From Tuctoria greenei (taxonomy: Eukaryota > Streptophyta > Magnoliopsida > Poales > Poaceae): a DNA stretch of 64,000 nt. Shown here one piece after another: positions 51,740 to 61,904 of this stretch (its first letter is position 1; every line of letters begins with the position of its first letter). A program made the translations under genes and the position numbers. The notes under the pieces are model-generated. The model worked only from the letters and a program-made list of their open reading frames with translations. It was not told the DNA's origin and made no database searches. The stretch lies in the NCBI GenBank assembly GCA_036927565.1, contig JAYESD010000004.1:163095697-163159696 (forward strand). The letters run 5' to 3'.

Positions 51740-53135
51740 TCATTTAGTTCCAATTAAAGTGTGACCTTGAGGTGGAGGTACAAGTTTCCAAACATTATTT
51801 CTTTCAAAATTTTCTAACTCTTCTTGCATGGCAATAATCCAAGATTCATTAGTGAGTGCGTGTGATATATCTTTGGGTTCAAAATAAGCAACAAAAGCAG
51901 AATGAGCATAAGAGTTTGGATCGCAAAACTTGGACCGTGTGACTCGTTCGTTCGAGCTTCCAATCATCTGTTGTGGGGGTTGATCTTTGTAAAACCGTAG
52001 GTGAGCAGATGTCTCACAAGCTTCTTCTTTATGTTCATCACAAATCGATGAGCTTGTGACTTGAGGATGATTTGAATCAGCATTGATGGTTGTCGGTGCT
52101 GGTTGAGAATTAACATCCGGAGCTGAACCAAAGTCTTTAGCTGCTGAATTTTCGGGCAGCAGCTCCAATTCTTCCTCATCTTCAACGAAAATGCTCCCCC
52201 CTGCGGATATGGATCTGGACCTGCAATGTTTGAGCTAGTACTTGGGCTATCTTCATCAAAAGACACTTCACAAGTCTCCACAATTTTGTTAGTGTCAAGT
52301 AAAAGCACACGGTAGCCTCTAGTATGAGATGGATAACCAAGAAACATGCCATCAATGGATCTAGGTTCAAATTTATCAAGATTACCATGTTTCTTAACAA
52401 AGCATTTGCAACAAAAGACCCAAAAGTGTGTAACACTAGGCCTATGTCCAAAACGGACCTCATATGGTGTTTTACCTAGTTTAGCACGCAAGAAAACACG
52501 ATTTGAGACATAACAAGTGGTTGCTAACGCATCAACCCAAAATTTCCTAGGAGTTTGATATTCATCAAGCATAGTCCTAGCCATCTCAACTAAGGTTCTG
52601 TTCTTTCTTTCTACAACACCGTTTTGTTGAGGTACATATGGTGAAGAAAATTGATGATCTATTCTATTTTCAGCACAAAAGTGATCAAAAGATTGATTTT
52701 TAAATTCAGTTCCATTATCACTTCTAATTTCTTTTAAAGATCCTGGATAATCAATTGATAATCTAAGAAATAAAGTTCTAAAGTGACTAAAAACTTCATT
52801 CTTAGACGCCATAAAGTAAACCCAAGAGTATCAAGAATAATCATCAACAATCACAAGTACATACCATTTACCTCTGAAGGATTGAACACGTGAAGGTCCT
52901 ACTGTGTCAAGATGCAAAAGTCGACATGGTTCAGTTGTCATGATCATTGTGAGAATAGTATGTGAACCTGCAACCATCTTAGCTTGTCTACAAGAAGAGC
53001 ACATAATTTCTTGGTCCCCTTTAAGCTTAGCAGCCCACGTATGCAATCAAGAGCACTAACATGCGTTAGGTGATCAAAGCCTACATGACCAAGTCTACGA
53101 ATGCCAAAAATATAGGTCCTTTGAATCATTAGCAA
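51740..53135 (-). pseudogene. Copia-3 integrase and linker, broken
   Basis: The zinc module is seen as RRLGHVGFDHLTHV and, after a shift, MCSSCRQAKM (53110-52960). The core has Asp in LLHLDTVGPSR, Asp in IRSDNGTEFKN and Glu in NGVVERKNRTLVEMARTM (52910-52570), and the C-terminal end has KTPYEVRFGHRPSV. A stop near 52830 and shifts near 53040 and 52160 break it. The last part is the acidic linker leading to RT, with EELENFERNNVWKLVPPP. Confidence 0.88.
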
Positions 53136-53517
53136 CTAGACACCTATGCTTAGAGGAAGACATATCAAAATCAACTTTAAAAACTATTCCAAACCGAGAC
53201 ATGTTAAAAATAAGCTCACTATTTGAACTTATAACTTTGCAGCAGTTTTTATTGAAAATAATTTCCAGATTTTCATCTAGCAATTGTGAAACAGAAAGCA
53301 AGTTGTATTTCAAATTTTTGACAAGTGCCACATCCTTCAAAGTGTAGTGATCATTTACTCTAACCGAACCCTTAGCAATTATAGGAGTTGAAGAATTATC
53401 GGCAAAAGTAACATTCTCTACACGTGACACAAAATAGAGGGAGGAGAACCAATCTTTGTTACCGGTCATGTGGCGTGAGCAACCTGAATCCACAATCCAA
53501 ATGTTCTCCTTCCTCAA
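53095..53517 (-). pseudogene. Copia-3 protease
   Basis: IWIVDSGCSRHMTGNKDWF contains the DSG active site of copia proteases, followed by VTFADNSSTPIIAKGSVRV and YNLLSVSQLLDENLEIIF, the usual end of the domain before the integrase zinc module. The stretch is open over 140 codons. Confidence 0.88.
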
Positions 53518-53526
53518 ACGTGTAAC

Positions 53527-55768
53527 CTACATAGAAGCACAATACGTCGATGACTCAATACTGGAGTTAGTCAAAAGGCATTTAGGAATCCAATACTGAG
53601 TTACGCGACGTGCAGCAGGAAAAACACGCGAAAGCTGAGACAAAACAGCAGGTTTATGAGTCAAAGTTTGAGATTTTTTATTCTTAACTACTGACCTATA
53701 AGGTGTCACTTGTGTAGCACAAAAATCAGTAGCTCCAGAGGCAAAAACAGAAGGTCCAGAGGTAAACTTTGAATGTTTTTGACTCAAAACAGCAGGTTGT
53801 ACATTCGATTCAATATGTGCAGCAAATTTTGCATGAAAGTTATGAGATCTAGCAACCATTCTTTCCCTTTTCTATTGTTTAGCTAGTATATAACAAAAAT
53901 CTATGACATGACCATCTCTACCACAATAGGTACAATGAAATTTAACTTCGTGTTCATGTCTAGATGAGCAAACAATATTTTTATTTAAAATCGAATGAGA
54001 CAATACTCCTGCAGATTTGAAAACCACTTCTTTTTGTTTAGGAACTGTTTGAATCAAACCACTTCCTAATGACTTTACAATTTTAGGCGAATGTGCCTTA
54101 GCATGAGCATGAGAATCAAAAACTAAACCAGTTTTATCATTGCAAGACTTGGATGAATTCAGCAGCAAGTTTAGGTTCTTATTCCCATTACAAAACCGAT
54201 CAAATGTCTTATGCATGTTATCAAGTTTATTAGACAGATCAAGGCAATTTTCACATGAAGTTTTTCCTTTTATTTTGCAATTGGAACAATATTTAACTTC
54301 ATGACAACATAAAGCATTGTTCAATATAGAGATTTCATTCATAGCATCTTGCGGTTTCTTATCAAGATCATCACAACTAGAACAATGCAAATCAATTGTA
54401 GAACAAGAAGCATATTTTAAGTTTATCAAGTGTGGAGGTATGTGCACTTCTTAGGGAGGACAATTGCTCATATATTAAGTCACATGAGGAACAAGAATCA
54501 TCACTAGGAATCAAGGATTTCAAATGATTAATTTCAGATTCTGGTGACTCAATTTTAACAGCATTGTCCCTAAGCTTTTTGTCTTTTTTCTTAACAATAA
54601 CAGTGGCACGAGAAATAGCATCACACATTTCTTCACAAGTAGGACATACCTCTTCATTGTCGCTGTTGTGTTCTGCCTCCTCCATACTTGATCTGGACTT
54701 GCCCGCCATGAAGCACAAGTTTGCTAAATCATATTCATCTTCATCACTTCCAATGTCCATGTCGCTTGAGCCAAGTTCCTGGAGTGCTGAGATAAAACTG
54801 CTCACCAATTGACGTCCTGTAAAACCCTTCTTTTTCTTTGTATCTTTTGCAGAGGAGTGCTTCGTTCTTGTTTTCTTTTCATCCCGGGAAGTAGGACCTG
54901 AAAGGTTAGGGCAATCTAAACGAAAATGTCCTTTCTTACCACATTCAAAGCATCATTGAGGTCCGAAGCTTCCTCTCCTTCTAGTTCTCACATTTTACAA
55001 TGCTTTTGAGAACCGGGTAGAGATGAGCGCTAGCTCCTCCTCTAGAAACTCCTCAATCTGTTCAAGGGTTAGAGAGGACAGCAAAGCAAGTGTACCACAA
55101 GATGATGTTTGACCGGAACTAGGCATGTCACGTTGAGAAACAAAAGCAATAGACTTGTTGGGGTTCTTACGTGAGATTATGTCAATTTCATGAGTTTTTA
55201 ACTTGGAATATAGCACATCTAAATTAAGTGAACTCATGACAGTAGATTCACAAATAGATGTGACTTTCATCTCCCAAATTGACATATCTAATGCACTTAG
55301 CAATTGCCTAGCATTTTCAGCATCTAAAAAATTAACATTGACACTACGCAAGTTGCTGAGAATCTTATTAAAGCGGGCAAAAAGGTCATCAATAGACTCA
55401 CCAGGTTGCATCTCGAAGAGCATGTATTCTTTCTTGAACATGTCTTTCCTTACCTCTTTGATCGTGTTGGATCCTTCGTGGTAGTCACAAAGTGCTTTCC
55501 ACACATCGTATGCAGATTGGAGTTGTGCAACACGGTCGAAGTCGCTTTGTGTTAATCCTTGTATGATCAAGTTCCGAGCCTTGTTGTTGTTGTCGACATC
55601 TCTCAGATTTGTAGCTGTAACTTGATCGTTTGATGGCACTTCGTAAAGCTTGTATACCTTCTCCTATATTGCAAATCCTTGTGCCTGGATGAAAGCCTCC
55701 ATGCGTGCCTTCCAAACCTGAAAATCAATACCAGCGAACTCACAATGTTTGGTAGAGTACTTATCCAT
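53527..55768 (-). pseudogene. Copia-3 gag, with an amber stop at codon 35
   Basis: ATG 55768 (MDKYSTKHCEFAGIDFQVWK) opens the gag frame, which meets TAG at 55666-55664 (codon 35) and then stays open to 54995. Core blocks are AYDVWKALCDYHEGSNTIKE and LFEMQPGESIDDLFARFNKI. Two zinc knuckles follow in shifted frames: CFECGKKGHFRLDC (about 54950-54910) and CTYCGRDGHVIDFC (about 53935-53895). Between them is a Cys- and Asp-rich, coiled-coil-like part. A long gag with two knuckles fits SIRE. The frames change at about 54950, 54430 and 53870. Confidence 0.87.
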
Positions 55769-55813
55769 GATGATTAGTCAAAAACACGCGCAAATCACAA
55801 AGATTAGAGCACT

Positions 55814-55828
55814 GTGGCTCTGATACCA
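55814..55828 (-). promoter_or_regulatory. Copia-3 primer-binding site (initiator Met tRNA)
   Basis: The - strand reads TGGTATCAGAGCCAC two bases inside the 5' LTR, a full match to the usual methionine-tRNA primer site of copia elements. Confidence 0.88.
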
Positions 55829-55830
55829 AT

Positions 55831-57450
55831 TGTAGGATCGAAGAGCATGTGACAAGCTACCAGAGGGGGGGTGAATGGTAGATTAAAAATCTTACGCAGC
55901 GGAAACAATTAAACCCCAACCCCTTCGGTAGAAAAATGATCTGTTAAAGAAATCATGTGTGAGACTAATCTAAACGTGTTTCACCATAACAAAAGTGATA
56001 GATATGAGATAGAATCAAGTCATGAAGACAACACAATAAGAATCACTCAAATCCGTCGAAAAAAACCCAAGTTATGATCAAAAGATCAAACAAAGGTCAA
56101 TCTGTCCTACCCGAGAAAAAAACAGTTCTGGAACGCTACAAAGAAACTCGTGTAAATCATAGAATACAAATCCAATGACCGTGACTTTTTACAGATGATA
56201 GATAATCAAGTTGTGAAGACAACCCAAAAATAATTATGTCAATTGGATCTGTAAAACTCGAGTTATGATAAAACCACCGACGAAAGGTAGTGCTGTCCAG
56301 AAACTCGACGAGTAAAACTTGTGTGGAACAAGTCGGACGAACAAGCCACAAAAGTTCCTTAAAACTACGAATTTTATTCAATAGAACACAAGAGGAACAG
56401 GCCCAAAGTCGTGCACCATGAGCTCTGGGCTCCCTTGCTTATATAACTAGCTCGAAAGCCAACTCAACTCAAATCAGGAACCTAATCCTACTCTGTTCAC
56501 GAATCGTAACTTTCCATAACTGCTTAGGATTCTTCTATACGTGGATAGAAGCAATCTTAAGACTTCCAAACACCTTAGGAATGTATCCCACATTCCTAAA
56601 CAACTCAAATTCGTGACCCACACGAAATCCTATCATAACTAATACAAATCTTTCTATATTTGAGTCAAACCCAACTCAGCCGCAGCCTGAGTCCATAACC
56701 TAGTCAGTTGGACCTTTCCGACCAACTCTTTACATCCACATCTCTTCATCACGTCTCGAAACCATGTATCCACGACTATGCACTCCTTGCACATGTGCAA
56801 ACATCTTCTAATAACATCCACGATACCTTCACATGCATTGTTCTTGATTCAATCATGTTGCGCAACCTTCTGATCAGCTCAACCACAAGTCCTCCTTAAT
56901 TTGTTTGTTGGAACCTCATCTCCTCCCTGAGACTAGTCCAACGGATCCCATCACCAGCCATGTCTTGAACTCAAGCAACACCTGCACACGAATAAACAAC
57001 CAATCCATACGAGCCCAAGTCCTCGACTTGACTCAAGTTAGTTCTGAACACAACATCTTATGTGAGAACCTCACATAAGCATGTTGCAAAACCACAGTAA
57101 CACAATATCATCCATGTCAACCAAAAACGCACCAAAGACTTAGCAAATGAATACTAAGCAATCATTCCAGAGATGTAAAATAAGTATGGAACATTGCAAA
57201 TGAAAAACAGAAGCATTGCGGTCAAGTTCTGGACCTTGCCAGAGCAACCCGGACCTTGAGCCGGAGCTAACAAAAGCTAGTATAGCCTAGCACCGGAACT
57301 TACCAAAACTAGTATAACCAAGCTCCCACCGGAGCTTAAAAAACTAGCAGGACCTTAATAAAGAGGTGTTTTGGTGATATTCAAAACTTTTATCGTCAAA
57401 GCAAGTGTATTTACTACAAGCCAATGTATTCAGCACACATGGGTCTTACA
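55831..57450 (-). repeat. Copia-3 5' LTR (1620 bp)
   Basis: It is bounded by TGTAGG and CTTACA and followed by ATTGT. Its TATA box on the - strand lies at about 56439-56446. It keeps about 17 bp (near 56050-56070) that the other LTR lacks. Confidence 0.93.
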
Positions 57451-57766
57451 ATTGTCAGTAGCCCACGCGCCGTTTCTGACATTGGCAGGGAATGTCCCAT
57501 CCATCTGTCTCTAGCGCCGTAAGCTACCCACTTGGCGGAGTGGGATAGGCCTACGTCATCTTCATTGTGATGCGATTAGTCGTAACGGTACCTGACATTA
57601 GTCGTGCGCCGCGCCATGCGTCTGGGGAAGCCGCGTATCTTCAAGGCTTGACGGAGACAAGGCGCACCGCCCTCTTAACTTCCTTACTATCCGCTCAGGG
57701 CAAGTGGACTCACCATGCGACTGTTTGGGGAGCTCTCCGCCATGCTGGAGGCCACTCCCGTCTCAT

Positions 57767-57995
57767 GGGCCACATGGCAGGTTGGGAGCTCACCTCCGTG
57801 GGGGAGGCCAGGTTTCGCCCCGCGGGTCACGTGGCAGCTCAAGTGCTTATCTCTGCGGGGGAGATGGGGTCTCGTCTTTGTGGGCCACGTGGTAGTCGGG
57901 GAGCTCACCTCTGCGGAGGAGGTTGGGCCCCTTCTCGTTAGACACATGGCTGCCTGGGAGCTTGTCGTCAAGGTGGAGCTGATCTCCTCCTTCGG
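57767..57995 (-). repeat. Four 58-bp repeats with CACGTG-like cores in the Tat-2 U3
   Basis: Copies start at about 57767, 57824, 57882 and 57940. Each begins GGGCCACGTGG or a variant: CACATG in copies 1 and 4, CACGTG in copies 2 and 3. Each then has GGAGCTCACCTC(T/C)G-like and GGGGGAG-like phrases. Tandem boxes of this kind in U3 are usual enhancer structures of LTR elements. Confidence 0.75.
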
Positions 57996-58150
57996 GATGT
58001 CTTTTGGGCACCCCAGACCTCCCATCTCAGGTTGGCAGGTCTGGGTTTCTTGAACAAGTGGTGCCCTCGGACCCTATCCCTGCTTGGAGGCGAGGTACCT
58101 AGGCAGCTCTGGCTTGTGCGCGAGGGTACCCGGTATGCCGGGTACCAACA

Positions 58151-58669
58151 GTGGCCCCTGGGTCCACCTTGGGGTGAGGCGACGAGCCAGAGGGTGGGGC
58201 CTTATCCTATTTTCCCGCGTGATCTTTTAATTTTCTCTTGATCAATTGAAGCGGTGCACTCTTCTGCTGCTGTGACCATGCGTCCCTCGCTGGTTGCGGG
58301 GTCGTGGTGACGGGATCTTTGCTTGCTGTGGCATTATCGCGACGGTTCCCAAGGCACCTGCTGCACTCCTCCTGCTTTCACTACCGTCTTTATGGGATTC
58401 GTCGGGTTGCCTTCTCTGGCGGGGAATTGCTCGAGCCGCCTTTTCTGGCGGGGGACCTGGGCCCGCTCGTCATGGACACCGTGGTACGAGTCGTTGATTT
58501 GGAGCCTGCTCAACTTTGAACGGTGCATACAAACACCACTAAGGTATTTTAAAAAGGTACCTTTGTGGGTAATGGTGGTTCCTTTCATCTACACGCCCCA
58601 AGCACTCGATCCTTCAACCCCTCCTGGTGTGTCTGCCTATCCTTGAGGTTCTCGACCCCCCCTGCTCCA
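58151..58669. other. Tat-2 polypurine tract and spacer before the antisense gene
   Basis: On the - strand the purine tract GGACCCAGGGGCCAC (58165-58151) adjoins the LTR, as in Tat-1. The rest should include the start region of the antisense gene on the + strand. A duplicated phrase CTGGCGGGG occurs at 58418 and 58447. No TATA box is convincing. Confidence 0.6.
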
Positions 58670-61537
58670 ATGGACTCAGCTCTGCCTCCTTCGCGGATGG
58701 AGGATGTCTCACCCGTGAGGCGGCTTTTCAGCTGGGAGGAAAAGGAACGACGGGATCTGGTCCATCCCAGCTCCTTGCCACTGGAGTTGGGGAGAAAGAG
58801 ATCGTCTTCTTCCAGGCGTACGCATACTCTGGGTTTGTCCCCCCTATTTTCTCTTTCCTGGTGACACTCTTGGAAGTCCTTGGACTCCAGCTTCATCATC
58901 TGTCACCGAACTCTCTGGTGGTGGCGACGGTGTTGTCGTATTTCTGCGAGATGTTCATCGGGGTGTACCCATGCGTGCCAGAGTTCCGACTGTTCTTCGC
59001 GCTGAGGCAGACCGGGAAGAATAACAAAGCCAACTTCCTCGGCGGCTTCTACTTCCAACATTGGGCCAATAACCCCGTCAAGTACATTACTCCGATCTCC
59101 TTGGCGAAGTGGCCTGGCTGGAGGAGCGACTGGGTGATCGTGCGTACCGACTCCAACGATCGCATGGTCTTGCCCATCTGCTGGCCAGCGATTAGGAATG
59201 CGGCCTGGGAGGAATGCCCAGAGCTTGAGGCGGCATACACGCCGGTGATGAAGAGGATTCGATTCCTGGCGGACCATGGCCTGTCGGAGCTGTCGGTGAT
59301 GGCCGACTTCGTTCGTCGCCGTCAGGCCCCTCTCCAGCTCTGTTGCCGCCCTGCGTGGCTCTACTTTGGGCTCCAAGATGGTACCAGGTTGCTGAGGGGT
59401 CACAACACGGAGACGACCCCGCAGGAGGTGTTTGAAACAATGTCCAAAGCGTGCGACGACCTGCTGTCGGACGGTGTTTTCACCCTTCCGCAGGCTTGCC
59501 TACCGCTATGTACGGATCGGGACCTTCGGATGAAGGTTTGGAAGGAGATGCCCAACCAGGACGCGATTGATCTTGCGCCGCGGCAGGTTGGTGATGAGAG
59601 TCGGGGCCTGGCCATCGTCGATCCTTCGGAGGAGTCCACACCTTCTTCAGGCTCTGAAGCCTCCAGGGCAGAGGAGGCGCCCGCTGCTAGGGGGAGGGTA
59701 AGGCGCCAGACCCTGACGTAGGTAAGGGGAAGGCACCGGTCCCCGACGTAGGCAAGGGGAAGGCCGTGGCGGTCGAGGTCATGTAGGAAAAACGCCCTAG
59801 GTCGCCACTGAGGGCGCCACTGCAGGTGGCCTTCGCTCCAAGCCAGCGTCCACCAGGGTGCCCCTCTTCAGTACTGGGCATCGGCGGTTCTTTGGGGGAG
59901 GTTCATTCCGTCAAGCGGCGGCTCCACCGGGGTCGGTGGTCGGTACATCATCCAGCATCCCCGTCACCTGTGCGGTCCAGAGTGCCACAGGGGCTCTGAC
60001 AGCATCACACCTACGGAGCCTCAGCCAAAAATGCCTCGGGCCGACGCTGTCGGCAACTTAGGAGGTGGCTCTCTCGGAGTCAGTGGAAGCACATCGGCGC
60101 TGGGCGGCGGTACTACTGGTGGTTTCGGCGGAGGCCCTGCCGAGATGGCCTTGCCTGTTAAGCCATCGCCAGGGCCTTTGGCTTCAGGGCCGCTGAAAGT
60201 GGAGGCTTGCTGGAGCTTCCGGGGACGTCAGTAAGGCATTCTTGCCAACACCTGCTCTATTATCTCGCCTGCCTATGTTGATTGGTCAGGGTTTGATCTT
60301 GATTTGCAGGGTTACGTCAGCTGTTGTGAGGCCCCTACCGTCGGGGGTAGTGCTCGGAAGTGCTTTGAAGGTGGCCGAGGATGCTATGGTTGTGCTGGCG
60401 GGGCAACCTGCCAAGTTTGTTCAGGGGAGCGTTGCTCCGGTGTCTGTGCCCGGCGTGGGTAGTGAAGCATCTTCGGTTGCATCTCCAGCTGTTGCACCAG
60501 AGGCACCTCCGGCCATCATGGCAGGGGCACCTCCAGCCGCCGTGGCAGAGGACATGTCAAAGCCTACTCCTAGGGCTGGGGGCCTGACCTCCACTACTGC
60601 TGATTCAGCGGGCGGCTCTCTGAGCGATGGTGGCCCTGCTGTGTCAGGTGGCATCGCAACTCCTGCTTAGACTCCGTGGGAAAGATCCCTAGTGCTGGTG
60701 GCCTCACCTTCACCGCTACGGGAGGAAGGGGTCCCCGAGATGATCATCGGACGACCTTCACTGACTTCGGCACAATCAGAGCGGCTTTTCGACATCATGG
60801 ACTTGACACAATCCAGCATCCTTTAGGTGCAATCCATCCTCCACCGGGCGCAGGAGGCTCTTGCTGCGGAGTGGAAGAAGCCTCGTGCTGAGGGCGAGCG
60901 CCTCTGAGGCTTGGAGGATCTCCTGAGCTCCAGGATCGCCAAGGCGAAGTACCAGAAGGAGAGCAAGGAACTGGAGGTGAGGCACCGCTTGGTGAGGGCC
61001 TCAGACGCCTTGACCCAGAAGATTCTAGCTGACGCCAAAGTGGCCAACGACGCTGCTGACGCCCGCCTGCGCGCTCTTGCTACCAGTCGAGAGGCCTTGA
61101 GTCGTCAAGAAGCCACTGTGATGATGGCCGAACAAGAGGCAGCGGCGCAGGCGATGATGGCTCGGGGTGAAGCCGATCAGAGCAGGCTGCAGTCCCACCT
61201 CGAAGACCTTGAGCTTCATGAGAGCAATCTGGTGCTGGATCGGGCGAAGCACCTAGCTGAGCATCAGAAACTCCTCCTACATGATCTTGACGTCCAAGCC
61301 TGGGAGCACACAGCAGAGCACCACGGCCGGGAGCTCGACCTACGGGAGCGTCCGCTGGCTCAGCGTCTGGAAGCCAAGGGTAGGGCAGCGGTAGAGACGG
61401 TGGCATCCCATGTCTTGGTGTGCTACCGGAGCCGATACCCTGATCTATCACTGGAGCCAGTTTTGAAGGCCCTGTTGGAACGCGAGGCGGCAACAACGGC
61501 GGAGGTTAGGGAAGCCGCCAAACACGTCGTAGCGTAG
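58670..61537 (+). pseudogene. Tat-2 antisense gene (plant-transposon protein domain plus coiled coil), damaged
   Basis: The likely start is ATG 58670 (MDSALPPSRMEDVSPVRRL), with a one-base shift near 58797. The N-terminal domain matches that of the Tat-1 antisense gene: FVPPIFSFLVTLLEVLGLQLHH, YFCEMFIGVYPCVPEFRLFF, GFYFQHWANNPVKY and WPGWRSDWVIVRT. An Ala/Gly/Pro-rich middle follows, with a 79-bp intron at 60231-60309. Then come a coiled coil (about 60780-61400) and the C-terminal block HVLVCYRSRYPDLSLEPVLK, shared with Tat-1. A stop at 59719, further shifts to 60030, a TAG at 60668 and two stops in 60820-60915 damage it. Function is unknown. Confidence 0.8.
60231..60309 (+). other. 79-bp GT-AG intron of the Tat-2 antisense gene (predicted)
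   Basis: The donor is GACGTCA/GTAAGG and the acceptor TTGATCTTGATTTGCAG/GGTT. Splicing joins a phase-2 codon CA/G and keeps both flanking frames open (60031-60230 and 60310-60667). Length and phase equal those of the Tat-1 intron, although the sequences have diverged. Confidence 0.72.
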
Positions 61538-61904
61538 TTCTGTCGGGGCTGAGGCTGGTGGCTTGTTATTGTATTCGGGGTTTACCCTCCCTTGTAAAGA
61601 ATTCCTTAATGAATTTGAATTTGTGTTTGGCTTCTTGCACTGCCTTTGTGCTTCTCAACTGTTGCTCTGAGTCCTTAGCTACGTAAGGATTTGCAAAACC
61701 TTTGTTGAGCTCGTTGGCTTCTCAGGACCAACAATTTTGCACAATTGACAAGGCCGAAGTGTCGTCCGTTGATTTTCTGCATGTGGATCCCCTTAGAGGC
61801 CCCTTGGTAGATGTGGTTAGTTGGCTAAGCACATCTACCACTTGATCGTAGAATGTCTTGAACTGGCTCCCAGTGGAGTGGGAGAGTTTGGAGTGTCGTA
61901 GCGC
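61538..61904. other. Spacer between the Tat-2 antisense gene and the tandem array
   Basis: This region is AT-richer and resembles a 3' untranslated region of the antisense gene (GTAAAGAATTCCTTAATGAATTTG near 61595 could hold a polyadenylation signal, though no AATAAA is seen). No other feature is recognised. Confidence 0.5.

Larger units (their letters stand above)
47670..57450 (-). mobile_element. Copia-3: complete SIRE-like Ty1/copia element (9781 bp) with ATTGT duplication
   Basis: Two LTRs (47670-49281 and 55831-57450) start TGTAGG and end CTTACA. The 5-bp duplication ATTGT (47665-47669 and 57451-57455) is perfect. The - strand holds a primer site, gag with two zinc knuckles, protease, integrase, and RT with RNase H. 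It lies inside the Tat-2 LTR. The first 400 bp of the two LTRs differ at roughly 9% by hand count, so it is an older insertion than Tat-1. Several stops and shifts are present. Confidence 0.96.
47412..58150 (-). repeat. Tat-2 3' LTR, split by Copia-3 and cut at its outer end
   Basis: Without Copia-3 and its duplication about 950 bp remain (47412-47669 plus 57456-58150). On the - strand it starts TGTTGGTACCCGG at 58150, next to a polypurine tract. Its TATA box ACTATAAAAGG lies near 47520-47530, and it ends within GTGGAGTAGGGTGTTACGC, the Tat R-region block also in Tat-1. The U3 part has four 58-bp repeats (57767-57995). The last 145 bp expected after TTACGC are missing. Confidence 0.78.
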
